54,944 nt of DNA from Yinghuangia seranimata (GCF_029953285.1 NZ_JASAOI010000086.1:1-54944), one strand, 5' to 3'; numbered from the stretch's first letter, positions 26,706-35,912 are shown. Notes: generated by a model not told the origin, from the sequence alone. Numbers and translations are program-made.

Positions 26706-28789
26706 CACTTTCCCTTGACATAGGACTCGTAGTGGTCGTGCCCGTCGTTCAGCCCGTTGGCGACGCTGGCGTCGAAACTCGGCATGCTCGGCTGGCGGCT
26801 GTTACGCCATTCGTCGGCCAGCGCCAGGACACTTTCGCGGGTGGTGTCATAGGTCCCGGAAATCTGGAGGGTGGTCGCGTCCGTGGTGTCGACCTGCGCC
26901 CTGGAGAACAGCTCGTCCAGCACCGGAGCGACCACGTACTCCGACGCGGCCGGCCCCACCCAGGGAATGCCTTCGACGAGTTTCGACCCCAGCGACTCCC
27001 CCCAGGATTTGGCGGTGTCGACGGTGCTGTTGATCGTCTCGTCGTGCTCCTGCTGCGCGCTGCGCATCGCGTCCGTGGTCGATTTGTCGAGCACGCCGAA
27101 GACCTGGGATGCCGACGATACGAAGTCCGGCTGAGTCTGCGGCATGCCGCCGTGGGCGGTGATCGCGTCGAGTCCCGATACCATGAACGCCGATTCGGCT
27201 TTGTACAGGTTGCCCATGTGCTCCGGGCTGTCGCCGAGTGTGGAGATCACCCGGGTGAGCTCGCCCGTGTGGAACCCGGCGATCGGCTCGTTGTTCGAAT
27301 ACAGCGGGTTCTCGGGAAGTCCTGGACGGCTGATCCCGTAGTGCACGGATGCGATGTTCTTCGCCAGCATCTCCGACACGCTGTCCTTCATCACATCAGG
27401 CACGTACGGAGGCACGGTTCCCCCCATCGCTCCGACGGCGTTGGACAGCACGTCCATCATCTCGCGTGTACGGGGGCGCCCCTCCCCGGTCGTGGCGGCG
27501 ACCAACGCTTCCCCCAAAGCGTCGAGGTGCGGCCGCATCTCGTCGGCTCCGTACGCGGGGTTTCCCGGTCCCACGATGTTGCGTGCCTTCAAGAGGTAGT
27601 CGAGGCGCGCCTGGGCATCGGCCTTGGTCTCGGGTTTGGCCAGCGGGTCGCCGTAGAGATCCTGTGTGCGCGGGCTGAAGAACGCCGTTGCGGCCTCCGG
27701 ACTCTTGGACAGCCCGACGAGGAGGTTGTTCATCGGATCGGTCTGCCCGTTCACCGAGTTCCAGAGCTGGCCTCCGCCGTTGGCTTTCTCCATGTCCATG
27801 ATGTCGTCGCCGACGACGGACAGGAACTTCGGGTCGTAGCCACCGTTCCTGAACAGCAGGCTCAGTGGCTGGTATCCGTACTCGTAGCCAGCGCCGGCCT
27901 TGTGCATTTCACGCCCCGCGTCCTCCAAGCGCAGCATCCATGCCGGGTCCTGAGCCAATCGAGGGCTCGCCGAGGAGAGCAGCGTGCCAAGCGTGTTTTC
28001 GGCGCTGTAATCGTTCGCGTACTCCTGGGACAACGCGATGACCTTCTCGGGCCCGACGCGGAGCATGACCTCTTCGGCGAAGAGGTCGTTCTTCTCGTTG
28101 CGCCGCAGCAGGTCGAACAGTTCCTTGCGTTCGGCGTCGCTGAGGTTCGACTGCTTGTTGAGGAGAGCCATGGCGCGGTCGACGTCGCTGTACGGATCGG
28201 CCTGCGGGTTCGCGTTGAACCGTTCGTCGACACCACCGATCGCGCGCCGGAGCGCGTCCGACAGGGCGGTGTCCGCTTCCCGCGCCGTGTTGAGGGCGGC
28301 GCTGATGTCGTCGGCGAGCCGCTTCGCCGTGCTTTCGCGGTCTCTTTGGAACTCGCTGAAGGCCGCGTCGTTCATCTGTGCGGACGACGACAGTGCGGGC
28401 CAGGTGACCTGGACGCCGCCAGGGATGTCCGCGAAATGCCCACCCACGGAGTCCTGCTGCCATGTCATTCCGGCAGCGGCGACGGCATCGATTGCGGCGC
28501 GCAGCCGCTGCTGCGCCGTAACCAAGTCGACGGCCGCCGTGTCGAGGTACGTGGCGACTGCGTCGGCCTCCACCACAGCGGCCGCGAAGTCCTCGTGGGT
28601 GAGCCGAAGTTCGGTCTGAACCTGCTCGTTGGCGACCTGACCGCCCCACGAGTTGCCGAGTTCCATGGATACGTCGCCGTCGAACTGCGTGGTGATCTCA
28701 CGGAGACCCGAGGCGAACTTTCGCCAGCTCTCCGCTGCGGTGGCCAGCTTTCCCAGGTCCGCGTGGAGTACGTCGTTGACGCCCAGCAT
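26705..28789 (-). CDS. Putative T7SS cargo with WXG-type N-terminus, DUF6571-like (694 aa)
   Basis: A large soluble protein. The first ~110 residues are helical and carry ELGNSWGGQVANEQVQ (WGG, ~48-50), like a WXG100 domain. Next come a coiled segment (TAQQRLRAAIDAVAAAG) and a long helical repeat-like region with VDRAMALLNKQSNLSDAERK and DLFAEEVMLRVGPEKVIALS. This resembles, as I recall, the DUF6571 proteins of actinomycetes. The C-terminus ends in DHYESYVKGK. There is no signal peptide and no catalytic motif I can name. ATG 28789 overlaps the stop of the upstream gene (TGATG). It is the central gene of the three-gene - strand operon. Confidence 0.82.
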   Translation of the reverse strand: MLGVNDVLHADLGKLATAAESWRKFASGLREITTQFDGDVSMELGNSWGGQVANEQVQTELRLTHEDFAAAVVEADAVATYLDTAAVDLVTAQQRLRAAIDAVAAAGMTWQQDSVGGHFADIPGGVQVTWPALSSSAQMNDAAFSEFQRDRESTAKRLADDISAALNTAREADTALSDALRRAIGGVDERFNANPQADPYSDVDRAMALLNKQSNLSDAERKELFDLLRRNEKNDLFAEEVMLRVGPEKVIALSQEYANDYSAENTLGTLLSSASPRLAQDPAWMLRLEDAGREMHKAGAGYEYGYQPLSLLFRNGGYDPKFLSVVGDDIMDMEKANGGGQLWNSVNGQTDPMNNLLVGLSKSPEAATAFFSPRTQDLYGDPLAKPETKADAQARLDYLLKARNIVGPGNPAYGADEMRPHLDALGEALVAATTGEGRPRTREMMDVLSNAVGAMGGTVPPYVPDVMKDSVSEMLAKNIASVHYGISRPGLPENPLYSNNEPIAGFHTGELTRVISTLGDSPEHMGNLYKAESAFMVSGLDAITAHGGMPQTQPDFVSSASQVFGVLDKSTTDAMRSAQQEHDETINSTVDTAKSWGESLGSKLVEGIPWVGPAASEYVVAPVLDELFSRAQVDTTDATTLQISGTYDTTRESVLALADEWRNSRQPSMPSFDASVANGLNDGHDHYESYVKGK

Positions 28790-29193
28790 CACTGCGCCTT
28801 CGGGATGCTCGATGCGGCTGCCTGGTCGGCCTTCTCATAGGCGGTGGCCGTGGCGTTGAGCTTGGCTTCGAGCTCGAACAGGATCTCCCGGAATCCGTCG
28901 ACTTGGTGCCCCCAGGTTTCCGACGCGTACTGCAAGGCGGCCTCGCTGTCCCAACCGTGCAGGCCCTTCGCGCAGTCGAGCAGAAGCTGCACCGGGTCCA
29001 CACCCGCGCTGCGGACCCGCTCACCCAGGTCGCCAACCATCTTTCCCGCGGCCCGAAGCCCGTTCGGCGTGACCTTGAATCCGCCGTCGGTGGGCCCGGG
29101 CACGGACAACAAGTGTGTTGCCGGTGGTGGTGCGGCGCCCTTCTCGTAGGCCCGTGCGTTCAGAACCCGATCGATGTCGTTGCCGTGGTTCAT
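28789..29193 (-). CDS. Small WXG100-like protein with YxxxD motif (134 aa)
   Basis: A 134-aa protein. A ~40-residue polar N-terminus is followed by two helices (GFKVTPNGLRAAGKMVGDLG and ETWGHQVDGFREILFELEAK) and a C-terminal ATAYEKADQAA giving YEKAD (YxxxD). The turn has ETWGH rather than a strict WxG. ATG 29193 follows a GGGGGGA purine run; the longer frame from 29292 has no ribosome-binding site and adds non-family residues. It heads a three-gene operon with overlapping stops and starts. By position it is the likely partner of the 694-aa protein, mirroring the 102-aa/456-aa pair. Confidence 0.85.
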   Translation of the reverse strand: MNHGNDIDRVLNARAYEKGAAPPPATHLLSVPGPTDGGFKVTPNGLRAAGKMVGDLGERVRSAGVDPVQLLLDCAKGLHGWDSEAALQYASETWGHQVDGFREILFELEAKLNATATAYEKADQAAASSIPKAQ

Positions 29194-29330
29194 CGACGTC
29201 CCCCCGTCTCGAACAACTGTGGCCAAGACTAGCCAACTATCCTGATCTATAAGCAGTGTTGCTGTTTGGGCCGCTGGTGCGACACCGGTCATGGGTGCAT
29301 GTACGCGTTCCCCCGTCGCGCAAATGGAAA

Positions 29331-29361
29331 GGCCCCCGGCGCCGTAGTGGCGCCGGGGGCC
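29331..29361 (-). terminator. eccC terminator
   Basis: A perfect 13-bp stem, 29331-29343 with 29349-29361, and a 5-nt loop. On the - strand it follows the eccC stop by 10 bp and is followed by TTTCCATTT, a rare canonical intrinsic terminator here. Confidence 0.9.
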
Positions 29362-29371
29362 GGGTTGCGGG

Positions 29372-32300
29372 TCAGTCGAACGGTACCCACGCCGTCTGGA
29401 TCATCTGGATGCCGCGGCGCCGGGAGTAGAACTGGGCTCGGCCCGGCGGGAGTTGCTGCGGGCGCATGTTGCCGATCAGGGCGCCCTCGTCGCGGTTGCC
29501 CGAGAGGAGCATGCCCGGCGTGCCGAGGTCGTTGAGCTTCTGCAGGACCGGCTCGTACAGCGAGCGGCTGGCGCCGCCGGAGCTGCGGGCGATGATGAGG
29601 TGGAGGCCGACGTCGCGGGCCAGCGGCAGGTACTCCAGCAGCGGGGCGAGCGGGTTGCCGCCGCTGGTGGCCACCAGGTCGTAGTCGTCGATGATGAAGA
29701 AGATCTCCGGGTCCGACCACCAGCTGCGGTTGCGCAGTTGCTCCTGCGTGACCTCCGGGCCGGGCAGGCGGCGGCTCAGCGAGCCGGCGACCTGCGGGAC
29801 GACCGGCTGGAGCGCCGGTGCGGCGGCCGCGTAGACCAGCAGGTGGCTCTCCGGGACCGCGCCCAGCAGCGAGCGCCGGTAGTCGGCCACGATGATGCGG
29901 GCCTGCTCGGGCGTGTACCGCTCGCAGATGCCGCGGGCGACCATGCGCAGGAAGTTGCTCTTGCCGGACTCGGTTTCGCCGAACAGCACGAAGCTCGGGT
30001 CGGCGTTGAAGTCGAGCGAGACGGTCGCGAGCTGGGTCTCGTCGATGCCGATCGGCACCGCGAGTCCGGGCATCACGTCCGGGCCGGGCAGCTGCTCGTA
30101 CGGCAGCATGCGCGGCAGCATCCGGACGCGCGGCGCGGGGCTGCCCTGCCAGGCCGCCTTGACGTGCGCGACCAGGTCGGCGGAGCCGTCGGCCAGGTCC
30201 TCCGGGTCCGAGGAGCCGTCGATGCGCGGCAGCGCCGCGAGGAAGTGCAGGCCCTCGGGGGTGAGACCGCGGCCGGGCGCGCCGGTCGGCACGTTGACGG
30301 CGATGCGGCGGTCGACCTCGGACTCCATCGGCTCGCCGAGGCGCAGTTCCAGACGGGTCTGAATCTGGTCCTTGAGCGCCGGCCGCAGTTCGGGCCAGCG
30401 GCCCGCCGTGATGACGACGTGGACGCCGTAGCCCAGACCGCGCGTGGCGATCTCGGTGATGACGGACTCGAGCGCCTCGTAGTCGTTCTTGACGGTCAGC
30501 CATCCGTCGATCACCAGGAACACGTCGCCCCACGGCTCGTCGGGCAGCAGGCCCTGCGCGCGCCGCGAGCGGAACGTGGTGATCGAGTCGATGTTGTGCG
30601 AGCGGAAAAGCTCTTCGCGGCGGTCGACGATGCCGGAGACCTCGCTGACGATGCGGCGCACCATCTCGGCGTCGAGACGGCCGGCGACACCGCCGACGTG
30701 CGGCAGCTCGTTGACCGTCTGCAGACCGCCGCCACCGAAGTCCAGGCAGTAGAACTGCACTTCGCCGGGCGTGTGGGTGAGCGCCAGCGACGTGATGAGG
30801 CTGCGGGTCAGCGTGGTCTTGCCGCTTCGCGTACCACCGACGATGAGGACGTGGCCGGCCGCGCCGGACAGGTCCACGTGCAGCAGGTCGCGGCGCTGCT
30901 CGAACGGCTTGTCGACGACGCCCAGCGGGGCCGCGAGCCGCCCGTTGCCGCCCCAGCCGACCGGCGACAGACCGCGCTCCGGCGTCGGCGTGAGCGGCAC
31001 GTTCTGGCTCGCGAACAGTGTGTCCATCGAGGGCGACTCGGACAGCGGCGGCAGCCACACCTGGTGCGCGGGCGGGCCCTGGCCGGCCATGCGCTTGACG
31101 ATGACGTCGAGCACGGTGTCCGCGAGGGCCGCGTTGAACTGCTCCTGCGCGACCGGCTCCGGCTCGGGCTCGGCCAGCGCGCCGTTGTTCTGCGCGGGGA
31201 TGAACGCCGCCTCGGGCGTCCACGCGTTGCTGAACGCGACGGGCCGAGGCGCGCCTTCCTGCTGTTGGTGGCTCTGGCCCGACGGGCGGTAAGGGCCGGA
31301 CACGTACGCGGCCTTGAAGCGGGCCATCGACTCGGTGCCGAACTTCAGCAGACCCGAACCGGGCACCGACGGCAGCGTGTACGCGTCCGGCACGCCGATC
31401 GCCGCGCGCGACTCGGCGGCCGAGAAGGTGCGCAGACCGATGCGGTACGACAGATAGGTGTCCAGGCCGCGGAGCCGGCCCTCCTCCAGCCGCTGCGACG
31501 CGAGCAGCAGGTGCACACCCAGCGATCGGCCGATACGCCCGATCTGGATGAACATGTCGATGAAATCGGGCTTCGCGGTGAGCAGTTCGCTGAACTCGTC
31601 GATGATGATGACGAGCGACGGCAGCGGCTCGAGCGCGGCACCTGCGGTGCGGGCCCGCTCGTAGTCGTGGATGTTGGCGTAGTTGCCGGCCGCGCGCAGC
31701 AGCTCCTGGCGGCGGTTGAGCTCACCGGTGATGGAGTCGCGCATACGGTCGACGAGCGTGAGGTCGTCGGACAGGTTGGTGATGACCGCCGCGACGTGCG
31801 GCATGTCCGACATGCCGAGGAACGTCGCACCGCCCTTGAAGTCGGCGAGCACGAAGTTGAGGATCTCGGAGCTGTGCGTCATCGCCAGGCCGAGGACCAG
31901 CGTGCGCAGCAGCTCCGACTTGCCGGAACCGGTCGCGCCGACGCAGAGGCCGTGCGGGCCCATGCCTTCGAGCGCGGCTTCCTTCAGGTCCAGGAGGATC
32001 GGTTCGCCGTTCTCGCCGAGGCCGATCGGCACGCGCAGCTTGTCGTGCGGCGGGCGGGGCCGCCAGGTGCGCGACATGTCCACCGACGCGGCGTCGCCGA
32101 CGCCCATCAGGTCGGTGAAGTCCAGGTTCGCCAGCAGCGGTTCGTCGCCGTCGTTGCCGGACAGCCGCAGCGGCGCGAGCGCGCGCGCCAGGCTCTCGGT
32201 GTCGGCCACGCTCAGGAGGTCGGGCTGGCCGGAGTAGGAGGTACCCGACGCCGCTTCCAGGATCAGCCGGTCCGGCTCGGCGATGACCGCGAGCCCGCCG

Positions 32301-33355
32301 CGCAGTTCGTCAAGCGGACCGGCGACGACCTCGATGATGGTGACGCCCTGCAGGCCCTCCGCGCCGGCGAGCACCGAACCCGCGGGGATCGTCCCGCCGT
32401 CCAGGACCACCACGACGTGCGGCTGGTCGAGCACCGGCGCGCCGCCCTGCGCGAAACGCGGGCGGTTGGTGAGGTGGTCGCCCAGCAGCCGCTCTATCTC
32501 GCCCAGGTCGGTGGCGACCATGCGCACCGGTCCCGCGCCGTCCGACTCGGACGTGTGCTGCAGGTGCGGCAGCCACTTGATCCAGTCCCAGCGGTCGGCG
32601 TGCGACGGGTGGATCGCCGCGGCGACGACGATGTCGTCGGGGGAGTGCAGCACGGTCAGTTGCCCGAGCATCGCGCGCGTCACGCCGTACACCGTGTCCG
32701 GGTCGCCCGAGACGGTCAGGTGGTAGAAGGAGCGCAGCGACACCGCCATCGGCAGGTCGTCGAGCATCGACTGCGTGAGCATGAACCGCCGCAGCGAGTC
32801 GGCGCACAGCGGTTCGAGGTCCTCCAGCGGCGCGGTCGCGGGCGCCACCAGCGGCGTCGACAGGCGCTGTTGCCCGGTGCCGAGCCGGATCTGCCCGAAG
32901 TCCCCGTCCGTCGCGCGGCGTTCCCACAGGCGGCGGCCGCCCGCGACGACCGACCACAGCTGGTCGGGCGCGGGGTGGGTCCACAGCTGCGCGCTGCGCT
33001 GCCGCTTCGCGGTGCGGCGCACCTTGATGCGCTGCTGGTCGAGGTACTTGAGGTAGTCGCGGCGCGCGTCGAGCAGTTCGGGCGAGTTGCCCTTGCGCGC
33101 ACGCACGATGTTCGCGACGACCATCGCCATCGACGACACCATCATCATGCCGCCCATGACGAACATCATCTTGTTCGCGCCGGGCATGAAGAGGAAGCCC
33201 GCGGACCCGAGCGTCGTCATCATCGGGAGCAGGCTGGCCATCCAGCTCTGTTCCTGCTTGCGTTCGAGCTCGGGTGGCGATTCGAGAGACAGCGCGTCCG
33301 AGGGGACGCCGGGCGGGTGCACCCGAGGCGGTCGCTTGACAATGACCACGGTCAC
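29372..33355 (-). CDS. eccC: Type VII secretion FtsK/SpoIIIE ATPase EccC
   Basis: EccC is the motor and substrate-recognition component of the ESX complex. The 1327-aa product is a single-chain EccC. It has an N-terminal cytoplasmic segment, two membrane helices (~40-85), a DUF-type stalk and three FtsK-like ATPase domains. Walker A motifs are GATGSGKSELL (~472), GGTRSGKTTL (~840) and GETESGKSNF (~1127). The first domain has an intact Walker B (LVIIIDEFSEL). The second and third have VFLVIDGWL and IFFIIDDYDL, lacking the catalytic Glu. GTG 33355 is used, with AGGA ~10 nt upstream. It is divergent from eccD and reads toward the small YxxxD operon, which is separately oriented behind the terminator. 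Confidence 0.96.
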   Translation of the reverse strand: MTVVIVKRPPRVHPPGVPSDALSLESPPELERKQEQSWMASLLPMMTTLGSAGFLFMPGANKMMFVMGGMMMVSSMAMVVANIVRARKGNSPELLDARRDYLKYLDQQRIKVRRTAKRQRSAQLWTHPAPDQLWSVVAGGRRLWERRATDGDFGQIRLGTGQQRLSTPLVAPATAPLEDLEPLCADSLRRFMLTQSMLDDLPMAVSLRSFYHLTVSGDPDTVYGVTRAMLGQLTVLHSPDDIVVAAAIHPSHADRWDWIKWLPHLQHTSESDGAGPVRMVATDLGEIERLLGDHLTNRPRFAQGGAPVLDQPHVVVVLDGGTIPAGSVLAGAEGLQGVTIIEVVAGPLDELRGGLAVIAEPDRLILEAASGTSYSGQPDLLSVADTESLARALAPLRLSGNDGDEPLLANLDFTDLMGVGDAASVDMSRTWRPRPPHDKLRVPIGLGENGEPILLDLKEAALEGMGPHGLCVGATGSGKSELLRTLVLGLAMTHSSEILNFVLADFKGGATFLGMSDMPHVAAVITNLSDDLTLVDRMRDSITGELNRRQELLRAAGNYANIHDYERARTAGAALEPLPSLVIIIDEFSELLTAKPDFIDMFIQIGRIGRSLGVHLLLASQRLEEGRLRGLDTYLSYRIGLRTFSAAESRAAIGVPDAYTLPSVPGSGLLKFGTESMARFKAAYVSGPYRPSGQSHQQQEGAPRPVAFSNAWTPEAAFIPAQNNGALAEPEPEPVAQEQFNAALADTVLDVIVKRMAGQGPPAHQVWLPPLSESPSMDTLFASQNVPLTPTPERGLSPVGWGGNGRLAAPLGVVDKPFEQRRDLLHVDLSGAAGHVLIVGGTRSGKTTLTRSLITSLALTHTPGEVQFYCLDFGGGGLQTVNELPHVGGVAGRLDAEMVRRIVSEVSGIVDRREELFRSHNIDSITTFRSRRAQGLLPDEPWGDVFLVIDGWLTVKNDYEALESVITEIATRGLGYGVHVVITAGRWPELRPALKDQIQTRLELRLGEPMESEVDRRIAVNVPTGAPGRGLTPEGLHFLAALPRIDGSSDPEDLADGSADLVAHVKAAWQGSPAPRVRMLPRMLPYEQLPGPDVMPGLAVPIGIDETQLATVSLDFNADPSFVLFGETESGKSNFLRMVARGICERYTPEQARIIVADYRRSLLGAVPESHLLVYAAAAPALQPVVPQVAGSLSRRLPGPEVTQEQLRNRSWWSDPEIFFIIDDYDLVATSGGNPLAPLLEYLPLARDVGLHLIIARSSGGASRSLYEPVLQKLNDLGTPGMLLSGNRDEGALIGNMRPQQLPPGRAQFYSRRRGIQMIQTAWVPFD

Positions 33356-33724
33356 AACGGATCAGTCCTATCCGCCAGAAAACGGGACCAAGGGGTTCCC
33401 GACACTTGTGGTGAGAACTCCCGATACGGCGGATCGACGTGGCACCAACCCACCCCGTAAGGGTCGTCACCGTTGTTGTGCCGCCTCGCCCCGCTGCCCG
33501 AAAACAGCCGGGGGGACGGCTCGCGTCGGCCGATACTACTGCCAAGTCGCATGATCGCCACAAGGTCGGGGCGATAACCGGACTCCGGCGGGGGACACCC
33601 GTGCTGATGGTCCGTTAGAGTGCGTGGCTCGACTGGTCGGCCCAGCGCGGACCGGTCCTTACCGAAGCGCTGAGCAGCCAAGCCAGCGCCGAGTATCCGC
33701 ACCGGAGCCACGGGGAGCAGCCGG
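33356..33724. promoter_or_regulatory. eccC/eccD divergent promoter region
   Basis: 369 bp with no gene. The best candidate for eccD is gggaca (33592-33597), an 18-bp spacer and tagagt (33616-33621), a full TAGRRT match. On the - strand a TAGTAT-like -10 lies near 33530-33536 with a poor -35 (toward eccC). GGGGAG precedes the eccD start. No long repeat is seen. Confidence 0.4.
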
Positions 33725-35164
33725 GTGAGCACAGCACTGGGTACCGTCGGGGCCGGGCCATCGGCCGGCGCCGCGACCATCTCCACGGGTCTGGTCCGGG
33801 TGACGATCGTCGCCCCGGACTGCCGCGTCGACGTGGCGCTGCCCGACGAGATCGTCCTCGCCGACCTCTATCCGGAAGTCCTGCGGCTGTCGGGCCAGAT
33901 CCAGGCCGACGGCACCGCGACCGGATTCCACCTCGCCCGGCTCGACGGCAGCCTGCTCGACAGCGGTCGCAGCCTCGGTGCGCAACTGGTGCGCGACGGC
34001 GAGCTGTTGCGCTTCACGCCGCTCGGCGAGGCGCTGCCGCCACCGGTGTACGACGACGTGGTCGACTCGGTCGCGCGCTCCGTCACCGCGGACCACCGCC
34101 TCTGGTCGCCCGAACTCCTGCGCACCGCGGGCCTGACCGGCGCGGCCATCTTCCTCTTCGTCGCGCCGGTGGCGCTGTGGCGTTCGGCCATACCGCACTC
34201 GTCGGCGGGCATCATCGCGGGCGTTCTCGCGGTGCTGCTGGCCGCCGTCGCCGGAATCCGGGCGCGTGTGTACGACGACCCGGGCGGCGCCGCCGCGCTC
34301 GGACTCGGCGCGCTGCCCAACGCGTTCTACGCCGGCCTGGGCATCATCGAGCCGCACAAGTTCGAGGGCCCGGGGCGCGTGCAGTTCGTCGCCGCGTCCG
34401 CCGCCGCGATGATCGTGTCCGTTCTCATCGCGGTCCTGATCCCCACCCGCAACGCGACGTTCGTGGCCGGCGCGGGGGCCGGCCTCATCGGCATGCTCAC
34501 CGCGTTCGGTCTCATCGCCGCGGACGCCGAGCCGCACGACGCCGCCGCGGTCTCCGGTGTCGTCGGCATCGCGCTCGTCGCGTTCCTGCCCGGCTGGTCG
34601 GTGCGGCTCGCCCGGCTGCCGATCGGCTTCCTGCCGCCGGACGCGCCGGCCGCCGCCCGCGCCGCCGCCGACGACCCGGTCGACCACGCCGCGCTCGCGG
34701 CCCGTGCCCGCGCCGGGCACCAGATGCTCACCGGCCTGGTCGGCGCCTGCGCCGTCGTGGTCACCGCGTCCGCCGTCGTCACCGGCTACTCGACCGAGAT
34801 GTGGTCGCGCGTGTTCACCGCCGCGCTCGGCGTCGCCATGCTCGGCCGCGCCCGGCTCTTCCGCTACACCCCGCAGGTCGTCCTGCTGCTCTCGGCCGGC
34901 GCCGCGGCGTTGTTCTGGCTGTTCGCGGGCCTGACGCTGCACACCAACTTCCTGCAGAAGGAACAGCAGAGCTGGGTCTTCGGCCTGATCGCCGGCGTCG
35001 GCGTGATCATGGCGGTCATCGCGGTCACCGTCCCCGCCCGAGGCCTGTCGCCGTTCTGGGGTCGCGCGATGGACATCCTCGAGGGCATGCTGCTGACCGC
35101 GCTGATCCCGCTGTGCCTGGCGGTGCTCGGGACGTACGAGACGCTCCGCAACCTGACCGCCTGA
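33725..35164 (+). CDS. eccD: Type VII secretion membrane protein EccD
   Basis: EccD forms the main membrane channel scaffold of ESX systems. The 479-aa product has an N-terminal ubiquitin-like (YukD) domain (~20-100; VRVTIVAPDCRVDVALPDEI). A linker and 11 predicted transmembrane helices follow (~135-475), the standard count. GTG 33725 follows GGGGAG by 6-8 nt. It ends immediately before the candidate rpsO promoter, whose -35 would lie inside the last eccD codons. It completes the eccB, eccC, eccD, eccE, mycP set. Confidence 0.94.
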   Translation: MSTALGTVGAGPSAGAATISTGLVRVTIVAPDCRVDVALPDEIVLADLYPEVLRLSGQIQADGTATGFHLARLDGSLLDSGRSLGAQLVRDGELLRFTPLGEALPPPVYDDVVDSVARSVTADHRLWSPELLRTAGLTGAAIFLFVAPVALWRSAIPHSSAGIIAGVLAVLLAAVAGIRARVYDDPGGAAALGLGALPNAFYAGLGIIEPHKFEGPGRVQFVAASAAAMIVSVLIAVLIPTRNATFVAGAGAGLIGMLTAFGLIAADAEPHDAAAVSGVVGIALVAFLPGWSVRLARLPIGFLPPDAPAAARAAADDPVDHAALAARARAGHQMLTGLVGACAVVVTASAVVTGYSTEMWSRVFTAALGVAMLGRARLFRYTPQVVLLLSAGAAALFWLFAGLTLHTNFLQKEQQSWVFGLIAGVGVIMAVIAVTVPARGLSPFWGRAMDILEGMLLTALIPLCLAVLGTYETLRNLTA

Positions 35165-35180
35165 CCGGGACTGCTAATGT
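35153..35180 (+). promoter_or_regulatory. Candidate rpsO promoter
   Basis: ctgacc (35153-35158), a 16-bp spacer and taatgt (35175-35180). The -35 overlaps the end of eccD. In Streptomyces an rpsO promoter precedes the rpsO-pnp operon (established), and this is the best match here. Confidence 0.4.
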
Positions 35181-35185
35181 GGTGC

Positions 35186-35281
35186 CACCGGGTTTCCAGA
35201 CCCGGTGTGCGTGCTGCCCGCTTTCCGGAGCGGGTCGTGCGCTGTGAGTAACCGAAGTTCCCCCGTGACGCAGACCGGGGG
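35186..35281 (+). promoter_or_regulatory. rpsO 5' leader hairpins
   Basis: Three successive stems: 35186-35193 with 35200-35207 (8 bp), 35217-35222 with 35229-35234 (6 bp) and 35260-35265 with 35276-35281 (6 bp). S15 binds and represses its own leader in several bacteria, so these may form a regulatory leader; that is inference. Confidence 0.4.
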
Positions 35282-35310
35282 CGCTCACCAGCCACTCGAA
35301 TGGAGCAAAC

Positions 35311-35598
35311 GTGTCGCTTGACGCCGCAACGAAGAAGCAGATTTTCGCCGAGTACGCCCTGAAGGACGGCGACACCGGCTCCCCCGAGGTCCAGATCGCG
35401 CTGCTCTCGCGCCGCATCAACGACCTCACCGAGCACCTCAAGGCTCACAAGCACGACCACCACAGCCGTCGTGGCCTGCTGCTGCTCGTCGGCCAGCGCC
35501 GCCGGATGCTGAAGTACCTGGCCAAGGTCGACATCGAGCGCTACCGCTCGCTGATCGCCCGCCTGGGCATCCGCGCCGGTTCGACGGGCGTCCGCTAA
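35311..35598 (+). CDS. rpsO: 30S ribosomal protein S15
   Basis: S15 binds 16S rRNA in the central domain early in 30S assembly. The 95-aa product has the expected length (bacterial S15 is ~89 aa) and the family core, including [39 protein letters not shown] and [23 protein letters not shown] 35311 follows GGAG by 6 nt. The first gene of the conserved rpsO-pnp operon. Confidence 0.98.
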   Translation: MSLDAATKKQIFAEYALKDGDTGSPEVQIALLSRRINDLTEHLKAHKHDHHSRRGLLLLVGQRRRMLKYLAKVDIERYRSLIARLGIRAGSTGVR

Positions 35599-35608
35599 AC
35601 AGTCGAGT

Positions 35609-35638
35609 GAAGGAGCGGCTTTTCCAAGCCGCTCCTTC
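35609..35638 (+). terminator. rpsO-pnp intergenic hairpin
   Basis: A perfect 13-bp stem, 35609-35621 with 35626-35638, and a TTCC loop, followed by a T-rich tract (tgtttttgt, ~35655). In Streptomyces the rpsO-pnp intergenic stem is an RNase III processing site and partial terminator that controls PNPase level; the same role is likely here. Confidence 0.85.
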
Positions 35639-35912
35639 GCCGTATCCAGGACACTGTTTTTGTAGGCTGTGACGCAGCGGCGCCGTTTGTAACAGAGCGA
35701 TGCCGTGCACGACATCAGAAGCAGAACGAGTACCACCATCGGGAGTGCCGCGACGCGGCAAGGAGCCGGCCCAAGGCGCCGGTCCTCGGTAGTGGCCCCC
35801 GGGTACCCGGCAGCACCGGATACCGACCCGGAGGCTTCGATCGAAGACCGGCCCGGCCGTCCCTCACACGTCGCAGCGCGGACTCCCTTGATTGCGACGA
35901 GGAGGGTGCCCC
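35639..35912 (+). promoter_or_regulatory. pnp leader region
   Basis: 274 bp with no gene. It contains the T-rich tract after the rpsO hairpin and a small ccggc/gccgg stem near 35764-35780. The palindrome cgggtacccg lies at ~35809-35818, and GGAGGG precedes the pnp start. A pnp promoter is expected here from Streptomyces, but I cannot pick a convincing -35/-10 pair. Confidence 0.3.

Noticed and set aside
26121-28789. A named toxin-immunity pair
   Set aside because: No nuclease, NADase, deaminase or other toxin motif is visible in the 694-aa protein, so the label would be invented.
29453-33460. A 1335-codon open frame on the + strand opposite eccC
   Set aside because: It mirrors eccC codon structure (Arg/Ala/Gly/Val-rich translation, no domain, no ribosome-binding site). 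EccC on the other strand has unmistakable motifs.
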